Position numbers and translations under genes: made by a program
Assembly (NCBI RefSeq): GCF_914271485.1
Contig: NZ_CAJZAG010000002.1
Span: 434,001-498,000 of the forward strand
Direction of reading: 5' to 3'
Length of the DNA: 64,000 nucleotides
Origin: Cupriavidus pampae
GTDB taxonomy: Bacteria > Pseudomonadota > Gammaproteobacteria > Burkholderiales > Burkholderiaceae
Shown here: positions 63,633 through 64,000 of the stretch, piece by piece
Layout of the letters: each line of letters opens with the position of its first letter
How positions within the stretch are numbered: position 1 is the first letter of the stretch
The notes under the pieces: model-generated
Seen by the model: the letters and a program-made list of their open reading frames with translations, nothing else
Told to the model about the DNA's origin: nothing
The model's database searches: none

Positions 63633-64000
63633 ATGGACACCCGCGCGGATCACACCGCGACACCCCCTTCCCTTCGAGAAACTATCGACCGTTACGCGCC
63701 TGACGCCAACGCGCCGTTGCCGGGCGCCGGCCAGACGCTCGAACGCTGGCGCCTGCTGGCGCGCGTCGGGCACGCGCATGGCGCGGTGGCGATCAAGCTG
63801 TTCGAGTCGCACCTTGACGCGCTGGCGATTCTGGCCGAACTGGCCGCGGCACGGCCGGCAGTACGTCCGGCAACGACGACGCGCTGGGCGGTGTGGGCGG
63901 CCGAGCCACCGTTTGCTACCGTGGACGCACAGCCCGGCGAGAGCGCGGATAGCGCGCCCGACGCGCTGCGCCGCGACGCGGGGCTAGCGTCCGACGCCCA
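63633..64000 (+). CDS. Probable acyl-CoA dehydrogenase, N-terminal part (cut by window edge)
   Basis: An ATG at 63633 opens a frame that runs to the edge (122 codons). It contains GQTLERWRLLARVGHAHGAV, KLFESHLDALAILAEL and RWAVWAAEPP, which I associate with a divergent acyl-CoA-dehydrogenase-like group in Burkholderiaceae. The catalytic half lies outside the window, so the call is tentative. Shine-Dalgarno is weak. Confidence 0.55.
   Translation, partial: MDTRADHTATPPSLRETIDRYAPDANAPLPGAGQTLERWRLLARVGHAHGAVAIKLFESHLDALAILAELAAARPAVRPATTTRWAVWAAEPPFATVDAQPGESADSAPDALRRDAGLASDA

Overview
The window is high-GC DNA with dense, often overlapping operons, from a betaproteobacterium of the Burkholderiaceae, most likely Cupriavidus or a close relative. 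The supporting signs are three stand-alone Bug-type (tripartite tricarboxylate transporter) binding proteins, many LysR/AraC/TetR/LacI regulators, CoA-thioester catabolic operons, a DUF4148 protein and a bufferin-like Cys-rich protein. The genus call is an inference from gene content. I saw no tRNA, rRNA, CRISPR array, prophage or insertion sequence.

Layout. 1-5172 (minus): the 5' part of a filamentous-haemagglutinin/CdiA-type two-partner exoprotein that runs off the left edge. 5252-11080: glycogen debranching enzyme GlgX, lipocalin lipoprotein, MscS channel, and an AraC regulator divergent from a short-chain dehydrogenase. 11104-14777: D-glucarate dehydratase, a Bug receptor and a LacI-type regulator. 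15020-19763: acyl-CoA dehydrogenase, LysR, class II aldolase, Bug receptor and a divergent XRE-cupin regulator. 19916-27928: a compact chemosensory operon (MCP, CheY, STAS protein, CheA, MCP, CheW, CheR, CheB), followed by a hotdog thioesterase.

28368-37296 (minus): the second CdiA-like exoprotein, complete at 2662 aa, with a VENN-like motif, a small C-terminal toxin-like domain, and an AT-rich candidate immunity gene that overlaps its stop codon by one base. An unknown membrane protein follows. A 2.1-kb block of the two exoprotein genes aligns with no net indel at a fixed offset of 32,067 bp, so the pair forms long direct repeats around about 32 kb of chromosome.

37514-47995: a cNMP-domain/thioredoxin-reductase-like flavoprotein, an isochorismatase-family hydrolase with its TetR regulator, and a five-gene CoA-ligase/enoyl-CoA-hydratase/aldehyde-dehydrogenase/Bug operon with a divergent LysR. 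48034-56276: a PepSY membrane protein with a His-rich loop, then an FMN monooxygenase, an AhpD-like protein and a complete branched-chain-amino-acid-type ABC importer. 56381-61524: envelope and secreted proteins, namely two lipoproteins (one a large metzincin-type metalloprotease), a bufferin-like protein, an alpha/beta hydrolase lacking its nucleophile serine, a DUF4148 protein and a small unknown secreted protein. 61695-64000: an exporter-type ABC protein and the start of a probable acyl-CoA dehydrogenase.

The best candidates for something new are the CdiA C-terminal toxin/immunity module at 28.8-29.9 kb and the sequence exchange between the two exoprotein genes.
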